NCBI RefSeq assembly: GCF_902499335.1
Contig: NZ_CABVQK010000018.1
Coordinates: 1 to 64,000 of the forward strand
Length of the DNA stretch: 64,000 nt
Direction: 5' to 3'
Source: Burkholderia lata
Lineage (GTDB): Bacteria; Pseudomonadota; Gammaproteobacteria; Burkholderiales; Burkholderiaceae
Every line of letters starts with the position of its first letter. The first letter of the stretch is position 1. The notes beneath the pieces were generated by a model. The model ran no database searches, was not told the DNA's origin, and was given only the letters and a program-made list of their open reading frames with translations. Shown piece by piece: positions 60,574 through 64,000 of the stretch. Both the position numbers and the translations under genes were made by a program.

Positions 60574-61458
60574 ATGCAATCCCGTTCCCGTTTCGGTACG
60601 AGCCTGTTGCCGTACCTGCTGATCGCGCCGCAGCTCGCGATCACCGCCGTGTTCTTCCTGTGGCCGGCCGGCGTCGCGCTGTGGCAGTCGACGCAGATGC
60701 AGGACGCGTTCGGCACGTCGAGCGAATTCGTCGGCCTCGCGAACTTCACGCACCTGTTCGCCGATCCGCTGTATCTCGATTCTTTCCGCACGACGCTCGT
60801 GTTCAGCTCGCTCGTCACGGTGGGCGGGCTCGTCGTGTCGCTGCTGCTCGCCGCGTGCGCCGACCGCGTGATCCGCGGCGCGCGCGTGTACCGCACGCTG
60901 CTGATCTGGCCGTACGCGGTCGCGCCGACGATCGCCGCCGTGCTGTGGGCGTTCCTGTTCAATCCGAGCATCGGCCTGATCACCTATGCGCTCGCGAAGA
61001 GCGGCATCGTGTGGAACCATGCGCTGAACGGCGGGCAGGCGATGTTTCTCGTCGTGCTGGCATCGGTGTGGAAGCAGGTGAGCTACAACTTCCTGTTCTT
61101 CTACGCGGGCCTGCAGGCGATCCCGCGCTCGCTGATCGAGGCGGCCGCGATCGACGGCGCCGGGCCGGTGCGGCGCTTCTTCAACATCGTGCTGCCGCTG
61201 CTGTCGCCCACCAGCTTCTTCCTGCTGGTCGTGAACCTCGTCTACGCGTTCTTCGACACGTTCCCGGTGATCGATGCCGCCACCGGCGGCGGCCCGGCGC
61301 AGAGCACGAAGATGCTGATCTACAAGATCTTCGCGGAGGGCTTCCAGGGGCTCGATATCGGCAGCTCGGGCGCGCAGTCGGTCGTGCTGATGATCATCGT
61401 CGTCGGGCTCACGGTGATCCAGTTCCGCTTCGTCGAACGCAGGGTGCAATACGCATGA
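60574..61458 (+). CDS. ugpA: Glycerol-3-phosphate ABC transporter permease UgpA
   Basis: Inner-membrane permease. 294 residues, six membrane segments, and the EAA loop EAAAIDGAGPVRRFFNIVLPLLSP that contacts the ATPase. ATGA overlap with ugpE. No strong ribosome binding site is visible before ATG 60574. Confidence 0.94.
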   Translation: MQSRSRFGTSLLPYLLIAPQLAITAVFFLWPAGVALWQSTQMQDAFGTSSEFVGLANFTHLFADPLYLDSFRTTLVFSSLVTVGGLVVSLLLAACADRVIRGARVYRTLLIWPYAVAPTIAAVLWAFLFNPSIGLITYALAKSGIVWNHALNGGQAMFLVVLASVWKQVSYNFLFFYAGLQAIPRSLIEAAAIDGAGPVRRFFNIVLPLLSPTSFFLLVVNLVYAFFDTFPVIDAATGGGPAQSTKMLIYKIFAEGFQGLDIGSSGAQSVVLMIIVVGLTVIQFRFVERRVQYA

Positions 61459-62300
61459 TCGAAAATCGCAAGGGCTTCGACCTGTTCTGCCACGCGGTGC
61501 TGATCGCGGGCGTCGTGCTGATCGTGTTTCCCGTCTATGTCGCGTTCTGCGCGGCGACGATGAACGCGCAGGAAGTGTTCACGGTGCCGCTGTCGCTCGT
61601 GCCGAGCACGCACCTGTTCGAGAACGTCGCGTACATCTGGGGGCACGGCAGCGGCGGCACGACGGCGCCGTTCGGCCGCCTGCTCGTGAACAGCTTCGCG
61701 ATGGCGCTCGGCATCTCGGTGGGCAAGATCGCGGTGTCGATCCTGTCCGCGTACGCGATCGTCTATTTCCGCTTCCCGTTCCGCAACACGGCGTTCTGGC
61801 TGATCTTCATCACGCTGATGTTGCCGGTGGAAGTGCGGATCTTCCCGACCGTGCAGGTCGTGTCGACGCTGCACCTGACGAACACCTATGCGGGGCTCAC
61901 GCTGCCGCTGATCGCATCGGCGACCGCGACGTTCCTGTTCCGCCAGTTCTTCATGACGCTGCCCGACGAGCTGATGGATGCCGCGCGCATCGACGGCGCG
62001 GGGCCGCTGCGGTTCTTCTGGGACGTCGTGCTGCCGCTGTCGAAGACGAGCATCGCGGCGCTGTTCGTGATCACGTTCATCTACGGCTGGAACCAGTATC
62101 TGTGGCCGATCCTGATCACGACGGAGGCATCGCTGTCGACGGCGGTGGTGGGCATCAAGACGATGATCGCGAGCGGCGACGCCGCGACCGAATGGCAATA
62201 CGTGATGGCGGCGACGCTGCTGGGAATGATCCCGCCGCTCGTCGTCGTGCTGGCGATGCAGCGCTGGTTCGTGCGCGGCCTCGTCGATTCCGAGAAATAA
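61455..62300 (+). CDS. ugpE: Glycerol-3-phosphate ABC transporter permease UgpE
   Basis: Second permease. 281 residues from ATG 61455 overlapping ugpA; six membrane segments and the EAA-type loop DAARIDGAGPLRFFWDVVLPLSK. An upstream open frame overlapping ugpA is a shadow. Confidence 0.94.
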   Translation: MIENRKGFDLFCHAVLIAGVVLIVFPVYVAFCAATMNAQEVFTVPLSLVPSTHLFENVAYIWGHGSGGTTAPFGRLLVNSFAMALGISVGKIAVSILSAYAIVYFRFPFRNTAFWLIFITLMLPVEVRIFPTVQVVSTLHLTNTYAGLTLPLIASATATFLFRQFFMTLPDELMDAARIDGAGPLRFFWDVVLPLSKTSIAALFVITFIYGWNQYLWPILITTEASLSTAVVGIKTMIASGDAATEWQYVMAATLLGMIPPLVVVLAMQRWFVRGLVDSEK

Positions 62301-62332
62301 ATGACGGACGGCAAACGGGAGAAAGACCAAGA

Positions 62333-63418
<1,086 letters not shown>

Positions 63419-63446
63419 ACCTGCTGCCCTTGCCAAGAGACAGACG

Positions 63447-64000
63447 ATGACGACCCGTACCGACTGGCCCTATCCGCGCGTCGTCGCCCATCGCGGCGGC
63501 GGCACGCTTGCGCCGGAGAACACGCTCGCCGCGCTCGACGAGGGCGCGCGCCGCGGCCACCGGATGGTCGAGTTCGACGCGAAGCTGTCGGCCGACGACG
63601 TGACGTTCCTGCTGCACGACGACACGGTCGACCGCACGTCGAACGGTCGGGGCGCAGCGGCGGGCATGCGTTACGAGGCGCTGGCCGCACTCGATGCGGG
63701 CGCGTGGCGCGATGCGCGCTTCGCGGGCGAGCGGATGCCGACGCTGGAGGCAGCGGCGGCGCGCTGCATCGCCCACGGGCTGGCCGCCAATGTCGAGATC
63801 AAGCCGTGCCCGGGGCGCGAGCGCGAGACGGGGCAGCGCGTGGCGGCCGATGCGGCCGCGTACTGGCGTGATGCCGCGGTCCCGCCGCTCCTGTCGTCGT
63901 TTTCGTTCGATGCGCTGCAACAGGCGCGCGTGACGGCGCCAGCGCTGCCGTGCGGGATGCTCTACGAGGCAGTTCCGGACGACTGGCATGCGCAGGTTGT
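63447..64000 (+). CDS. ugpQ: Glycerophosphodiester phosphodiesterase UgpQ (5' part)
   Basis: Cytosolic enzyme that splits imported glycerophosphodiesters to glycerol-3-phosphate and an alcohol. The first ~184 codons lie in the window and the frame is open at its end; the family is usually ~250 residues. The catalytic HRGG (residues 15-18), metal-binding Glu/Asp in EFDAKLSADD and the second histidine in LLHDDTVDRTSNG are present. Fifth gene of the ugpBAECQ operon. Confidence 0.93.
   Translation, partial: MTTRTDWPYPRVVAHRGGGTLAPENTLAALDEGARRGHRMVEFDAKLSADDVTFLLHDDTVDRTSNGRGAAAGMRYEALAALDAGAWRDARFAGERMPTLEAAAARCIAHGLAANVEIKPCPGRERETGQRVAADAAAYWRDAAVPPLLSSFSFDALQQARVTAPALPCGMLYEAVPDDWHAQV

Overview
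This GC-rich window is almost certainly chromosome 1 of a Burkholderia, most likely of the Burkholderia cepacia complex. The evidence is gene order (5S rRNA tail, tRNA-Tyr/Gly/Thr, tuf, tRNA-Trp, secE-nusG, rplKAJL-rpoBC, the str, S10, spc and alpha clusters, then cutA-dsbD-hemB-engB), the codon usage, and proteins such as the Asp-type HemB and the ResB/CcsB cytochrome c maturation pair. The species call is inference; no database search was possible.

Layout. 1-72: end of an rRNA operon and its terminator. 73-2233: accessory strip with one exported Cys-rich protein of unknown function on the minus strand, and promoters for the tRNA-tuf unit. 2234-16240: four tRNAs, the first tuf, secE, nusG, rplK/A/J/L, rpoB, rpoC. 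16406-18253: recQ. 18313-23063: str operon (rpsL, rpsG, fusA, second tuf). 23247-37935: S10, spc and alpha clusters, from rpsJ to rplQ and including secY, infA, rpmJ and rpoA. 38077-43278: cutA, dsbD, then hemB and engB on the minus strand with a probable small RNA between them, then a dihaem cytochrome c4. 43405-48677: resB-ccsB (cytochrome c haem ligation) and msrP-msrQ (periplasmic methionine sulfoxide repair). 48754-51880: lptM (minus), cyaY (plus), mrcA (minus). 52101-59045: pilM-pilN-pilO/P-pilQ, aroK, aroB, dgt, mostly with ATGA overlaps. 59136-64000: ugpB-A-E-C-Q uptake system for glycerol-3-phosphate and glycerophosphodiesters; ugpQ is cut by the window edge.

How it fits together. 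Most of the window is core information processing: ribosome, RNA polymerase, elongation factors, Sec translocon. The second half joins envelope and redox functions (DsbD, ResB/CcsB, cytochrome c4, MsrPQ, LptM, PBP1A, type IV pilus/competence alignment complex) with shikimate and haem synthesis.

I found no mobile element, CRISPR array or defence system, and no clearly novel multi-gene system. The points most worth a second look are: six clustered substitutions in the second tuf, all transversions and all amino-acid changing; two elements before rplN and rplQ in which an inverted repeat sits inside a promoter in the same geometry; a predicted small RNA between hemB and engB with an anti-Shine-Dalgarno loop; a PilO-PilP fusion; and the Cys-rich exported protein beside the rRNA operon.
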